From NCBI GenBank assembly GCA_038202885.1, contig JBBREP010000039.1, forward strand, positions 1 through 29,975: a DNA stretch of 29,975 nt, given 5' to 3'. Positions 23,396-29,975 of this stretch are shown one piece after another (the stretch's first letter is position 1; every line of letters starts with the position of its first letter). The translations under genes were made by a program, and so were the position numbers. A model generated the notes under the pieces. That model ran no database searches. It worked only from the letters and a program-made list of their open reading frames with translations, and was not told the origin of the DNA. This stretch comes from JBBREP01 sp038202885 (GTDB lineage Bacteria > Actinomycetota > Acidimicrobiia > IMCC26256 > PALSA-610).

Positions 23396-23521
23396 ATGAA
23401 CTCGATGGCACGCCGGATGTTCGAGCTGGTCGAGCCGATCGGTGTCATCCGACGGCCGCAAGCTCTGAAGCGTCAAGCATGGAGGTGTTCGAGCGCAGCG
23501 AGGGCGCCCGTTCGGTGTTGA
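23396..23521 (+). pseudogene. Truncated gene start resembling SCO6745-family proteins
   Basis: A strong ribosome-binding site (AAGGAGG at 23382-23388) leads to ATG 23396 and the sequence MNSMARRMFELVEPIGVI, after which the reading becomes unrelated arginine-rich residues and stops at 23519-23521. The opening resembles the N-terminus of SCO6745-type actinobacterial proteins (ARRMF..xEPIxxVTYF). The rest of such a gene (about 280 codons) is absent, and the 3' end of the AbiEi-like gene overlaps this frame. It is probably the leftover 5' end of a deleted gene. Confidence 0.45.
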
Positions 23522-24132
23522 GCTCTCGCGAGGTGTGTCAGGTCGGTCCAGTCGATGCGCGCGAGTCCGCTCGTGATCATTGCCGTGCGCTCGCGTTGCG
23601 GCAGCGCATAGCCGTCCTTCCGCGCGGTGAGATCAAGGACGGTCTGCTCGAGCGTGGTGACGAGTCCCGTCACCAGTTCGGTGCGGACGGGTTCAACGTC
23701 GAGTCGCGAGACGTCACGTTTGGAGAACCGCGCGGTGCCTCCGAGCACGACGAGTCGCGGTCGTTGACGAGGCGCCGCGACCGTGACGACCGCGATCTCG
23801 CGCGGAATCAAGCCGTGGTGCCTCGCCGCGGAAACGCCTTCGAGTGCGACTGCCTCGACGCCGTAGTCGGCTGCGGCAATACCGAGGCCGGCAGCGGCGA
23901 GAGAGGGACGCCACGTTGCGTCGCCCACTCTGTCGGGCGGGATGATCGCGAAGTAGCCGTGCGCGAGGCGCAACAACAAACCCCGCTGCACGAGTCGTGC
24001 CAGCTGCGCCGAGGGATTGCTGGGGTACGCCATCGTTGCGTCCCGCGGTCGCATGACCCGTACGGCCCGACGAGCGAGGGCGACCGGTAGGCCGGTCGCT
24101 CGGACGGTGTGCCTGGCCGCGGCTGTTGACAT
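23473..24132 (-). CDS. AbiEi-type antitoxin-like DNA-binding regulator, orphan
   Basis: A 219-residue protein similar to AbiEi antitoxins. An N-terminal winged-helix region (PSAQLARLVQRGLLLRLAHGYFAIIP) is followed by the C-terminal domain with AVALEGVSAARHHGLIPREI, TARFSKRDVSRLDVEPVRTELVTGLVTTLEQTVLDL. In type IV toxin-antitoxin systems AbiEi represses its own operon and counters the nucleotidyltransferase AbiEii. No AbiEii gene follows on this strand: downstream lie a short gap and the truncated start at 23396. Start at ATG 24132; ATG 24168 in the same frame would add an AT-rich stretch that looks non-coding. Stand-alone AbiEi-like regulators are common in actinobacteria. Confidence 0.75.
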   Translation of the reverse strand: MSTAAARHTVRATGLPVALARRAVRVMRPRDATMAYPSNPSAQLARLVQRGLLLRLAHGYFAIIPPDRVGDATWRPSLAAAGLGIAAADYGVEAVALEGVSAARHHGLIPREIAVVTVAAPRQRPRLVVLGGTARFSKRDVSRLDVEPVRTELVTGLVTTLEQTVLDLTARKDGYALPQRERTAMITSGLARIDWTDLTHLARAQHRTGALAALEHLHA

Positions 24133-24134
24133 CG

Positions 24135-24176
24135 CTACTACAAACCTAGTCTTTAAGGATAGGTTCATAATAGTAG
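24135..24176. promoter_or_regulatory. Nested inverted repeats in the AT-rich AbiEi promoter
   Basis: CTACTA (24135-24140) and TAGTAG (24171-24176) enclose a second complementary pair, AACCTA (24143-24148) and TAGGTT (24160-24165). The segment is much more AT-rich than its surroundings and lies immediately upstream of ATG 24132, where an autorepressor such as AbiEi should bind. A TACTAT box is present on the minus strand at 24174-24169. Confidence 0.5.
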
Positions 24177-24270
24177 ATCGCAACGCAGACGTCTCGCGGA
24201 CTTCCGACGTGAACGAGGGCATCGGAAACGTCAGAAGCCCTCCGAAGAGGGCCTCTGATCAGGACTTCTG

Positions 24271-24346
24271 TGGAGCGGACGACGGGATTCGAACCCGCGA
24301 CCCTCACCTTGGCAAGGTGATGCTCTACCAGCTGAGCCACGTCCGC
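24271..24346 (-). tRNA. tRNA-Gly (anticodon GCC), CCA encoded
   Basis: On the minus strand: acceptor GCGGACG/CGTCCGC, D arm GCTCAGCTGGTAGAGC, anticodon stem TCACC/GGTGA with loop TTGCCAA, T arm GCGGGTTCGAATCCCGT, discriminator T and an encoded CCA at 24273-24271. All stems pair. Confidence 0.96.
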
Positions 24347-24408
24347 GTGACCCGTGAACTTACCAAGCTCCCGAGGCGACCGGAAACCTGGAGGCTCAGG
24401 GTCGCGAG

Positions 24409-24891
24409 TTAGAGGGCCTTCTCGAGGGCTTCGATCAGCTCCGGCGCCTCGGGGTCGACCATCGGCGAGAAGCGTGCGATCACGGCGCCGTCGCGGCCGA
24501 CGAGGAACTTCTCGAAGTTCCAGCGGATGTCGCCGTCGTGGCCTTCGGAGTCGGCCGTCTTCTCGAGCTCCGCGTAGAGCGGGTGCTTGTCGTCGCCGTT
24601 GACGTCGATCTTCTCCGACATCGGGAAGGTGACGCCGTAGGTCGTGCTGCAGAACTCGGCGATCTCGTCGGGCGAACCCGGCTCCTGCGCGCCGAACTGG
24701 TTGCACGGGAACCCGAGAACGTCGAAGCCGCGGGCCGAGTACTTGTCTTGCAGCTTCTCGAGGCCCGTGTACTGCGGGGTGAGCCCGCACTTCGACGCGA
24801 CGTTCACCATCAGCGTCACTTTGCCCTCTTCGCCGGCGAGCAGGCCGGCCTTTCCGTCGAGCGTTGCGATCGGGGTGTCGTAGAGCGACAT
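24409..24891 (-). CDS. Glutathione peroxidase-family thiol peroxidase
   Basis: A 160-residue cytoplasmic peroxidase that reduces H2O2 or organic hydroperoxides, in bacteria usually with thioredoxin. The catalytic tetrad is visible: Cys35 (NVASKCGLTPQY), Gln69 (FGAQEPG), Trp124 and Asn125 (IRWNFEKFLV). FPCNQF (61-66) is the second signature, with Cys63. GGAGG five to nine nt upstream of ATG 24891 fixes the start. Usual length. The nearest upstream gene, the P450, is divergent. Confidence 0.94.
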   Translation of the reverse strand: MSLYDTPIATLDGKAGLLAGEEGKVTLMVNVASKCGLTPQYTGLEKLQDKYSARGFDVLGFPCNQFGAQEPGSPDEIAEFCSTTYGVTFPMSEKIDVNGDDKHPLYAELEKTADSEGHDGDIRWNFEKFLVGRDGAVIARFSPMVDPEAPELIEALEKAL

Positions 24892-24998
24892 GATTCCTCC
24901 ATACGGGCGGGACCGGCGGGGGTGAGCCGGCGATCGTGGGAGATCGGGCGACACCGTACTCTTGCGCCGCGAACCGTGGTCCCCGGGGGGAGACTGAA

Positions 24999-26225
24999 GT
25001 GACGCAGACGTACGTTGCGAACATCAACCTGCTCGACGGGGCCTTCTATGCCGGCGACCCGTGGCCTGTCTACCGGTGGCTCCGCGACGAGCACCCCGTC
25101 TATCGCGACGAGGTGAACGGGATCTGGGGCATCAGCCGCTTCGCCGATGTCGTCGAGATCGAGAAGCACCCCACCCGCTACAGCTCGGCGAGCGGCTCGC
25201 GACCGCGGGTCGATCCGCAGAACTCGATGATCGACAGCGACGACCCGGCGCACCAGTCGCGTCGGCGCATGGTGGCCCGCCGCTTCACGCCGCGCGCGGT
25301 GAAACAGGCCGAGGACGACGTGCGGCGCGTGGTCACAACGTTGATCGACCGGGTCGCGCCGCGCGGCGAGTGCGAGGTTGTCCGCGAGTTGGCCGCACCG
25401 TTTCCCGCTGCAGTCATCGGTCAGAAGCTCGGTTTCCCTCCCGAGCTCTGGGACAAGTGTCGTGAATGGTCGGAGTTCACGATGCACGACGGCGGTCAGT
25501 ACCCGAACGATGGTTCCACGCCGGAAACAACCGCGCGCACGGTCGACGCGGTGCTCGAATTCGCGGTCGAGACGATGACGCTCGTCGCGCAACGTCGCGA
25601 CGAGCCTCGTGACGATCTCATCTCCGTGTGGGCGAACGAAGAGCTCGACTGGCCCGACGGCTCGCGTCGTCGCATGACCGACGACGAGTTGGTGAGCGAG
25701 GCGTTGCTCGTGCTCGACGGCGGCGCGGAGACGACGCGGTCGGTGATCGGCACGACGTGCGTCGATCTCATCCGTCATCCCGATCAACGGCAGTTGCTCA
25801 TCGACGATCCGTCGATCCTCGCGGCCACCGGAGTCGAAGAGTTCATCCGTTGGGTGTCGCCGCTGCTGAACATGGCCCGCGGCGCGAACGAGGATCACAC
25901 GCTGCATGGAGTCGAGATCAAGGCCGGCGACGAAGTGCTGCTCATGTACGCGTCGGCAAACCGCGACGAGCGCGTCTTCGACGATCCCGAACGCTTCGAC
26001 GTCACCCGGCCTCACAACCAGCACGTCGCGTTCGGGTTCGGGACGCACTTTTGCCTCGGCGCGTCGCTCGCGCGGCTCGAGCTCCGCGTCATGTTCGAAG
26101 AGCTCCTGCGGCGACTTCCCGACATGCGGCTCGCCGATGGACCGGAACCGCGCATCGTGCCGGCCGCCTTCTCGCGCGCCTACGACGCCGTCAACGTCGA
26201 GTTCACGCCGGCACGCGCGACGTAA
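24999..26225 (+). CDS. Cytochrome P450 monooxygenase (CYP125/124/142-like)
   Basis: A 408-residue soluble P450. The heme-ligand Cys352 is in FGFGTHFCLGASLAR, the ExxR pair is Glu281/Arg284 in EEFIRW, and the I-helix oxygen-activation motif is GGAETT (241-246). EEFIRWVSPLLNMARGA and the meander around VFDDPERFDVTRPHN fit the actinobacterial group that includes steroid and terpene hydroxylases. GTG 24999 is chosen for the GGGGGAGA upstream; TACTCT near 24958 may be the -10 box, giving a short leader. No ferredoxin gene is adjacent, so electron partners must be encoded elsewhere. Confidence 0.9.
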   Translation: MTQTYVANINLLDGAFYAGDPWPVYRWLRDEHPVYRDEVNGIWGISRFADVVEIEKHPTRYSSASGSRPRVDPQNSMIDSDDPAHQSRRRMVARRFTPRAVKQAEDDVRRVVTTLIDRVAPRGECEVVRELAAPFPAAVIGQKLGFPPELWDKCREWSEFTMHDGGQYPNDGSTPETTARTVDAVLEFAVETMTLVAQRRDEPRDDLISVWANEELDWPDGSRRRMTDDELVSEALLVLDGGAETTRSVIGTTCVDLIRHPDQRQLLIDDPSILAATGVEEFIRWVSPLLNMARGANEDHTLHGVEIKAGDEVLLMYASANRDERVFDDPERFDVTRPHNQHVAFGFGTHFCLGASLARLELRVMFEELLRRLPDMRLADGPEPRIVPAAFSRAYDAVNVEFTPARAT

Positions 26226-26239
26226 GCACGCGCGAAAGA

Positions 26240-26265
26240 GAGGCGGGGCCCGAAGGCCCCGCCTC
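26240..26265. terminator. Bidirectional terminator hairpin
   Basis: A perfect 11-bp stem GAGGCGGGGCC/GGCCCCGCCTC with a CGAA loop lies between the convergent P450 gene and the repeat-protein gene. No T-run follows, as is common for actinobacterial terminators. Confidence 0.75.
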
Positions 26266-26305
26266 GCTTCCAGGAGTTGAGTTTGGAGAACCGGTCGAAC
26301 GCTGC

Positions 26306-27046
26306 TTAGGCGGCGGCCGCCGGCTGCTTGGCTCCGTTGGCGGTGAAGTCGACGAAGCGCTGCGCTGCCTTCGGCAGGCGGGCCTTCAACTTCGTGGCCC
26401 GGGCTGCGCTGAGGTGGTGGTTCGCCACGGCCTTGTCGATGCGCGCGTTTCCGGCGGAAACGAGTGCGTTGACGACGGTCGTCGGGGAGACACCGTGCGC
26501 CGTCGCGACCTGTGCCACGCTCTGACCCGACACGATCGCCTGGCGGATCGCCTGCGGCGTCACGCCGATCGTCTTGGCCGAGACGTCGATCGCACCCCGG
26601 ATGAGCTTGCGGTGTGCGAGCTGCTTCGGCGTCGCGTTCACGATCTTCGGCGTCACCTTGGCGACGAGCTTCTCGAGGTTCGCTCCCTCGGTGCTCGAGA
26701 TCTTTCCGGCCGTCACGGCCTGCTGGATCTTGGCGTCGGCGCCGCTGACGATCGCGTCGATGACCTTCTGCGGGTCCACCTTGTGCGCGGTGGCGACGTC
26801 GGCGATCGAGTGCCCACCCTTCATCTCCTTGAGGAGATCAGCGGGGGAGATGCCGATCGTCTTGGCCGCGGTCGAGAAGGCGAACTTCCGGACGTTGGTT
26901 CCGAGGGTCGACTTCTGGGCGTTCGGCTTCGCTGTCGCGGCCGTCGGGGGGGTCGAGGCCTTCGGTGACTCGGCAGCGGAGGCGACCGCCATGCCGCCGG
27001 CTGCGATCACCACCGCGGTGACGAGCGTGGCGAGAATCTTCTTCAT
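26306..27046 (-). CDS. Secreted protein with two ~80-residue helical repeats (family member B)
   Basis: A 246-residue exported protein with signal peptide MKKILATLVTAVVIAAGGMA and a Thr/Pro/Ala linker. Two modules follow, at about 56-139 and 150-235: AAKTIGISPADL...HSIADVATAHKVDPQKVIDAIV and SAKTIGVTPQAI...QSVAQVATAHGVSPTTVVNALV. Each ends with a helix of the form AV-x-AGK/NHH-x-S. It is a homologue of the gene at 8655-9440 with the same architecture. ATG 27046 has GAGG 9-12 nt upstream and is preferred to ATG 27055. The repeats suggest tandem helix-turn-helix units used outside the cell, perhaps for binding cell-wall or surface polymers. No named family is assigned. Confidence 0.75.
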   Translation of the reverse strand: MKKILATLVTAVVIAAGGMAVASAAESPKASTPPTAATAKPNAQKSTLGTNVRKFAFSTAAKTIGISPADLLKEMKGGHSIADVATAHKVDPQKVIDAIVSGADAKIQQAVTAGKISSTEGANLEKLVAKVTPKIVNATPKQLAHRKLIRGAIDVSAKTIGVTPQAIRQAIVSGQSVAQVATAHGVSPTTVVNALVSAGNARIDKAVANHHLSAARATKLKARLPKAAQRFVDFTANGAKQPAAAA

Positions 27047-27172
27047 GGCTGACATCCTCTACTCGGGGGCTGATGTGACTCCATCGAGTGTCGCCCCGGA
27101 TTGTCAGAGAACTGTGAGGTCGGCGCGAGCGCCCAATCAGTCGCCGGCGTCCGTCGGGAGCGGCGTGTCGGG

Positions 27173-27970
27173 CTAGATGACGTTGCCGAAGCGCTCGCGC
27201 ACGTGGTCGAGCACGCCGTCGACGCCGGCTCCGTGCAGGGTCATGCCTCCGTCGACCACGAGGTTCTGCCCCGTGATGAAGCGGGCCTGATCGGAGCAGA
27301 GGAACACGACGACCGAGGCGATGTCTTCGGGTGTGCCGATCCGGGCGAGCGGGGTCTTGGCGATCATCGCATCGCGCTCGTTGAGGCCTTGCTCGACGAG
27401 GAGCAGCTCGGTCAACGGCGTGTGGATCATTCCCGGCGACACCGCATTGACGCGGATGGTCGGCGCGTACTCGAGCGCAGCGTTCGCCGTGAGCGCGACC
27501 ACCGCGGCCTTCGCCGCGGAGTACGGCGCTTCGCCGGCCGACGGGCGCGTGCCCGAGATCGACGCGGTGCTGACGATCGCGCCGGAACCGCCGGTGAGGA
27601 GGTGGGGGATCGCGGCCTTGAAACCGTGGAACACGCCGGTGAGGTTGAGGTCGACGATACGCCGCCACTCGTCGACTGCCCACTCGTGCACGTTCGCGAG
27701 GTTGCTCCCGCCCGCGTTGTTGTAGAGGAGCGAGAGGCCACCCAACTTCGCGGCCGCGTCGTCGACCGCGGCCTGGAACGCGGTGAAGTCGGTGACGTCG
27801 ACGGTGTACGCGAACCCGTCGAGATCCTTCGCCAGGAGCTCCGCGCCGCCACCGTTGATGTCGAAGACCGCGACGCGTGCGCCCTGCTCGGTCATCAGCC
27901 GGGCGGTGGCCGCGCCGATGCCCGATGCCCCGCCCGTCACGATCGCCCGGTGTCCGTCGAGCAGTCCCAT
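27173..27970 (-). CDS. Short-chain dehydrogenase/reductase (classical)
   Basis: A 265-residue NAD(P)-dependent oxidoreductase with the complete classical SDR set: TGGASGIG (12-19), NNAG (84-87), catalytic Ser137 (STASISG), Tyr150 and Lys154 (PYSAAK), and VSPGMIHTPL downstream. Asp37 at the end of strand 2 (VAVFDING) favours NAD over NADP. It contrasts with the SDR at 3726, which lacks Tyr and Lys. There is no ribosome-binding site; TAGCAT lies 8 nt before ATG 27970, so the transcript may be leaderless. Substrate unknown. Confidence 0.9.
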   Translation of the reverse strand: MGLLDGHRAIVTGGASGIGAATARLMTEQGARVAVFDINGGGAELLAKDLDGFAYTVDVTDFTAFQAAVDDAAAKLGGLSLLYNNAGGSNLANVHEWAVDEWRRIVDLNLTGVFHGFKAAIPHLLTGGSGAIVSTASISGTRPSAGEAPYSAAKAAVVALTANAALEYAPTIRVNAVSPGMIHTPLTELLLVEQGLNERDAMIAKTPLARIGTPEDIASVVVFLCSDQARFITGQNLVVDGGMTLHGAGVDGVLDHVRERFGNVI

Positions 27971-28022
27971 GGCGCCGGATGCTATTGCCCCGCCAATCCG
28001 CCGGCGTGGGGCGCGCTTCGGC

Positions 28023-28069
28023 AACTGATCGACTCAGGTGACGCGGAACGTCACCGGAGTCGATCAGTT
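28023..28069. repeat. 47-bp near-perfect palindrome between divergent genes
   Basis: The 21-nt arms at 28023-28043 and 28049-28069 begin AACTGATCGACTC and are complementary except at one position, with a 5-nt loop CGGAA. It lies about 55 bp upstream of the SDR start and 77 bp upstream of the secreted-protein start, so it cannot be a terminator for either. It may be an operator for a large regulator or a small palindromic element. No related copy is visible elsewhere in the window. Confidence 0.75.
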
Positions 28070-28145
28070 CGAGGCCCGTCTACTGGCGCAGACCGGGGCC
28101 GGACCGTTACTCTGCGTGGCAGGCAAAGGGCGGAGGGCTGCACGG

Positions 28146-28688
28146 ATGCGGCGGCTAGTTGTGGGTCTCGTGGCGTTGGTGACCGTCGGCGCGCTCGGCG
28201 GATACCTGGCCGGCGCGGTGACGAAGGCGAAATCGGCCGACGCGGCCGAGGGGAGCCTCGCCTCGGTCGTCGTGGTCCGCTCGGACGCGCAGTCGGCCGT
28301 CGACGTCGCGGCCCCGTTCGTCGTGCCGAGCGCGACGATCGAGGTGACGGTGCCTGCGGGTCATCGCGACCTGTTCGACATTCGCTTCTCCGGTGTCGCG
28401 TCGTTCCCCAACGGTCCGGCGTTCCCGGTCAACGTCGACGTGTCGGTCGACGGGATTGCCATGCCACCCTCAGGGCTGCCTGCCTGGCAGTCGGGAGCCG
28501 TTTCGCCGGTGCCATTCCAGCTCGAGCGCGCCATCGGCCCGCTCGCGCCCGGCACCTACGAGGTCGGAATCGTGCTCACGGGCGCACCGCAGAACCACCA
28601 ACCTGTGCAGCTGCTCGGATGGACGCTGCTCGCGCAGCGCACGTCGGAATCGGCACGATCCACGTTGCGCGGACCATCGTCGGCCTGA
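28146..28688 (+). CDS. Secreted or membrane-anchored hypothetical protein
   Basis: A 180-residue protein with an N-terminal signal or anchor helix (LVVGLVALVTVGALGGYLAG) after Met-Arg-Arg. The extracytoplasmic part looks all-beta: VVPSATIEVTVPAGHRDLFDIRF, VNVDVSVDGIAMPPSG, PGTYEVGIVLTG. It ends with HQPVQLLGWTLLAQRT. No catalytic motif or cysteine is visible. GGAGGG about 10 nt upstream supports ATG 28146. The family is not recognised. Confidence 0.7.
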   Translation: MRRLVVGLVALVTVGALGGYLAGAVTKAKSADAAEGSLASVVVVRSDAQSAVDVAAPFVVPSATIEVTVPAGHRDLFDIRFSGVASFPNGPAFPVNVDVSVDGIAMPPSGLPAWQSGAVSPVPFQLERAIGPLAPGTYEVGIVLTGAPQNHQPVQLLGWTLLAQRTSESARSTLRGPSSA

Positions 28689-28757
28689 CGCACGCGGGTC
28701 GGACGCACGCCGGCGGACGGTGCCGCACGACCCGTTTGGTACGCTCCTCGCTCCGCC

Positions 28758-28829
28758 GGGCCGTTAGCTCAGGGGGAGAGCACTTCCTTGACACGGAAGG
28801 GGTCGCAAGTTCAAATCTTGCACGGCCCA
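28758..28829 (+). tRNA. tRNA-Val (anticodon GAC)
   Basis: Acceptor GGGCCGT/ACGGCCC, D arm GCTCAGGGGGAGAGC, anticodon stem CTTCC/GGAAG with loop TTGACAC (normal T33), T arm GCAAG/CTTGC, discriminator A, no encoded CCA. Same anticodon and acceptor stem as the gene at 1807. Its 3' end lies 16 bp from the integrase stop codon. Confidence 0.95.
28800..28829. other. Probable attachment site (3' half of tRNA-Val)
   Basis: Tyrosine integrases encoded beside a tRNA usually recombine in its T-arm/3' end. The integrase gene ends 16 bp from this tRNA and points toward it, the usual layout at one end of an integrative element. The partner repeat at the far end is outside the window, so the exact core is not known. 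Confidence 0.45.
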
Positions 28830-28845
28830 CCGGTATCAGTGCAGG

Positions 28846-29975
28846 TCAGGCGCCCTTCGCGGGGCGCCTGATTCGCGCCTCCGCAACGGTCAGGCCGCGG
28901 TCAGGCCGCGAGATTTCGTGAACCGGCGTGGAACCGACGGTGTCGCGGGTTGCTTCGAGCATCGCGTCGAGGCGGTCATCGACGCCGTCGAAGAGATGCC
29001 CGTAGACCGACAGCGTCGTCGTGACCCGTGTGTGTCGGAGGCGTTCGGCGACCTCGAGCGGGTTCGCTCCCGACCCGATGAGCCAACTCGCGGTCGCGTG
29101 ACGCAACGCGTGGAACGTCGTCGTCGCGGGCAGGTCGCATGCCTCGATCGCGGGGAGCCAGACACGCCGGCGGAAGTTCGACCGGCGTAGGGGAGTGCCG
29201 TCGTCGCTCGTGAACACGAGGCGCCTCGTGCTCTCCGGGTCCGGGTACCGGGCGATCTGCGCGGCGAGGACGTCCGCGAGGAACGGCGGGAACCGGACGG
29301 TGCCGCGACTCTTCGCGGTCTTCGGAGGCCCGAAGGTCATCGAGCCGTTCACCTCGACGAGGATCTCGGCGACGTTGATCCGGCGGCGGAGCACGTCGAC
29401 CCGGTCGACCTTCAGCCCTGCGAGCTCACCCCACCGGAGGCCCGTATAGGCCGCGGTGACGACCAGCGCCCGGTAACGGTCGGGTACTGCGGCGGTGAGC
29501 CGCTCGACGTTGTCGGGGGTGAGTAGAGCGATCTGTGGACGGACCTGCGCGGGAAGCGGAACCTTCCGGCATGGCGTCACCGCGATGAGGCCGTCGTCGA
29601 GCGCGTCATCGAACACCCGCGCCGCGAGCTGGTAGCACTTCGCGACCGTGGCGGGAGCGAGGCCCGCGTCGACAAGGTCGCTGACCCACGCGCGCACGTC
29701 CGCCGGTCGAACCGCGGCGATCTGCCACGTTCCGAACCGGGCGGTGACGTGCGACCGCATGAGCGACGCGTCACGCGCCCGGGTCGACGGCCGACGATTC
29801 AACCTTGCCGCCTCCGACCGCTTCGCGACGTCCGCGAACAAGGTGCGCCCGAGTTGTGGGTCAGACCAGCGGCCCGTGGCTTTGCCGTGCTCCTGCTCGA
29901 CGAGCCACGCGTTCGCGGCCTTCAGCGTCGTTGTCGTCTTGGAGCGTTCCTTACCGTCAGGGCCGCGGTACCGGG
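28846..29975 (-). CDS. Tyrosine-recombinase integrase of an integrative element (5' end beyond the right edge)
   Basis: The frame is open from the right edge to the TGA at 28846 and gives about 375 residues. The visible N-terminus (YRGPDGKERSKT, then LKAANAWLVEQEHG) is the AP2/Arm-like DNA-binding region of phage and ICE integrases, followed by a SAM-like core-binding domain (SHVTARFGTWQIAAVRPADVR). The catalytic domain has Arg in YTGLRWGELAGL, HALRH (His and Arg), and the last His and nucleophile Tyr in LRHTRVTTTLSVYGHL, so all key residues are present. It would catalyse site-specific integration, probably into the adjacent tRNA-Val. The true start is outside the window. Confidence 0.93.
   Translation of the reverse strand, partial: RYRGPDGKERSKTTTTLKAANAWLVEQEHGKATGRWSDPQLGRTLFADVAKRSEAARLNRRPSTRARDASLMRSHVTARFGTWQIAAVRPADVRAWVSDLVDAGLAPATVAKCYQLAARVFDDALDDGLIAVTPCRKVPLPAQVRPQIALLTPDNVERLTAAVPDRYRALVVTAAYTGLRWGELAGLKVDRVDVLRRRINVAEILVEVNGSMTFGPPKTAKSRGTVRFPPFLADVLAAQIARYPDPESTRRLVFTSDDGTPLRRSNFRRRVWLPAIEACDLPATTTFHALRHATASWLIGSGANPLEVAERLRHTRVTTTLSVYGHLFDGVDDRLDAMLEATRDTVGSTPVHEISRPDRGLTVAEARIRRPAKGA
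28847..28870. terminator. Hairpin between tRNA-Val and the integrase
   Basis: A 9-bp stem CAGGCGCCC/GGGCGCCTG with a 6-nt loop TTCGCG overlaps the last codons of the integrase on the minus strand and follows tRNA-Val on the plus strand. No T-run follows on either side. It is plausible as a terminator for the tRNA or as a barrier between the two transcripts. Confidence 0.45.

Noticed and set aside
23204..23476. Minus-strand 90-codon frame that could be an AbiEii-like partner
   Set aside because: No nucleotidyltransferase motif (GS..D.D), far too short, and arginine/serine-rich like a shadow.
24143..24165. Second iron box
   Set aside because: The half-sites AACCTA and TAGGTT are in reverse order and spaced 11 bp apart, unlike the DtxR/IdeR consensus.
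27101..28921. Plus-strand frame of 606 codons
   Set aside because: It runs antisense over the SDR, then out of frame over the secreted protein and tRNA-Val; composition is that of a shadow.

Overview
The window is high-GC DNA from what looks like an actinobacterium. An acidimicrobial-type lineage is my inference, from the F420-type luciferase-like oxidoreductase, the DtxR/IdeR-type iron box, P450 and SDR genes, and many starts that lack a Shine-Dalgarno sequence. Most of it is compact chromosomal sequence. The right edge enters an element carrying a tyrosine integrase next to a tRNA-Val gene.

Layout. 1-1880: the 5' part of a membrane glycosyltransferase, then a ZIP metal transporter behind a near-consensus iron box, then tRNA-Val(GAC). 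1966-6054: a MarR-controlled aromatic-catabolism unit. Three minus-strand genes (extradiol dioxygenase, SDR, FAD monooxygenase) overlap end to end and face a divergent marR gene. The dioxygenase has an in-frame TAG at codon 30, and a relic of a second FAD monooxygenase lies beyond the operon. 6203-11429: two related small membrane proteins, an F420-type oxidoreductase, a secreted two-repeat protein, a HAD hydrolase and a class III aminotransferase. 11463-16529: a five-gene minus-strand operon of CopC-CopD fusion, lipoprotein, CPBP protease, solute-binding lipoprotein and bitopic membrane protein, with 4-nt overlaps at three of its four junctions. 16615-19744: SnoaL-like protein, aldehyde dehydrogenase and a lipoprotein gene apparently split by a stop codon. 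19887-24132: P2-type ATPase, a kinase-like dimerisation protein without its histidine, a truncated gene start and an AbiEi-like regulator. 24271-28829: tRNA-Gly, glutathione peroxidase, cytochrome P450, a second two-repeat secreted protein, an SDR, a secreted protein and a second tRNA-Val(GAC). 28846 to the end: tyrosine integrase.

How parts work together. The catabolic operon has a good promoter (TTGACA, 17 nt, TACTAT) with a 20-bp palindrome between its two boxes, which fits repression by the adjacent MarR protein. The CopC-CopD operon has a palindrome over its putative -10 box. The ZIP gene has an iron box over its -10 box, pointing to iron-dependent control. Several starts sit 6-8 nt after a TANNNT box, which suggests leaderless transcripts. 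Four loci show gene decay: the dioxygenase nonsense codon, the monooxygenase relic, the split lipoprotein and the truncated SCO6745-like start.

The best candidates for something undescribed are the CopC-CopD/lipoprotein/CPBP/solute-binding-protein operon and the family of secreted proteins built from two ~80-residue helical repeats. No stretch longer than about 300 bases lacks a gene or an assigned element.
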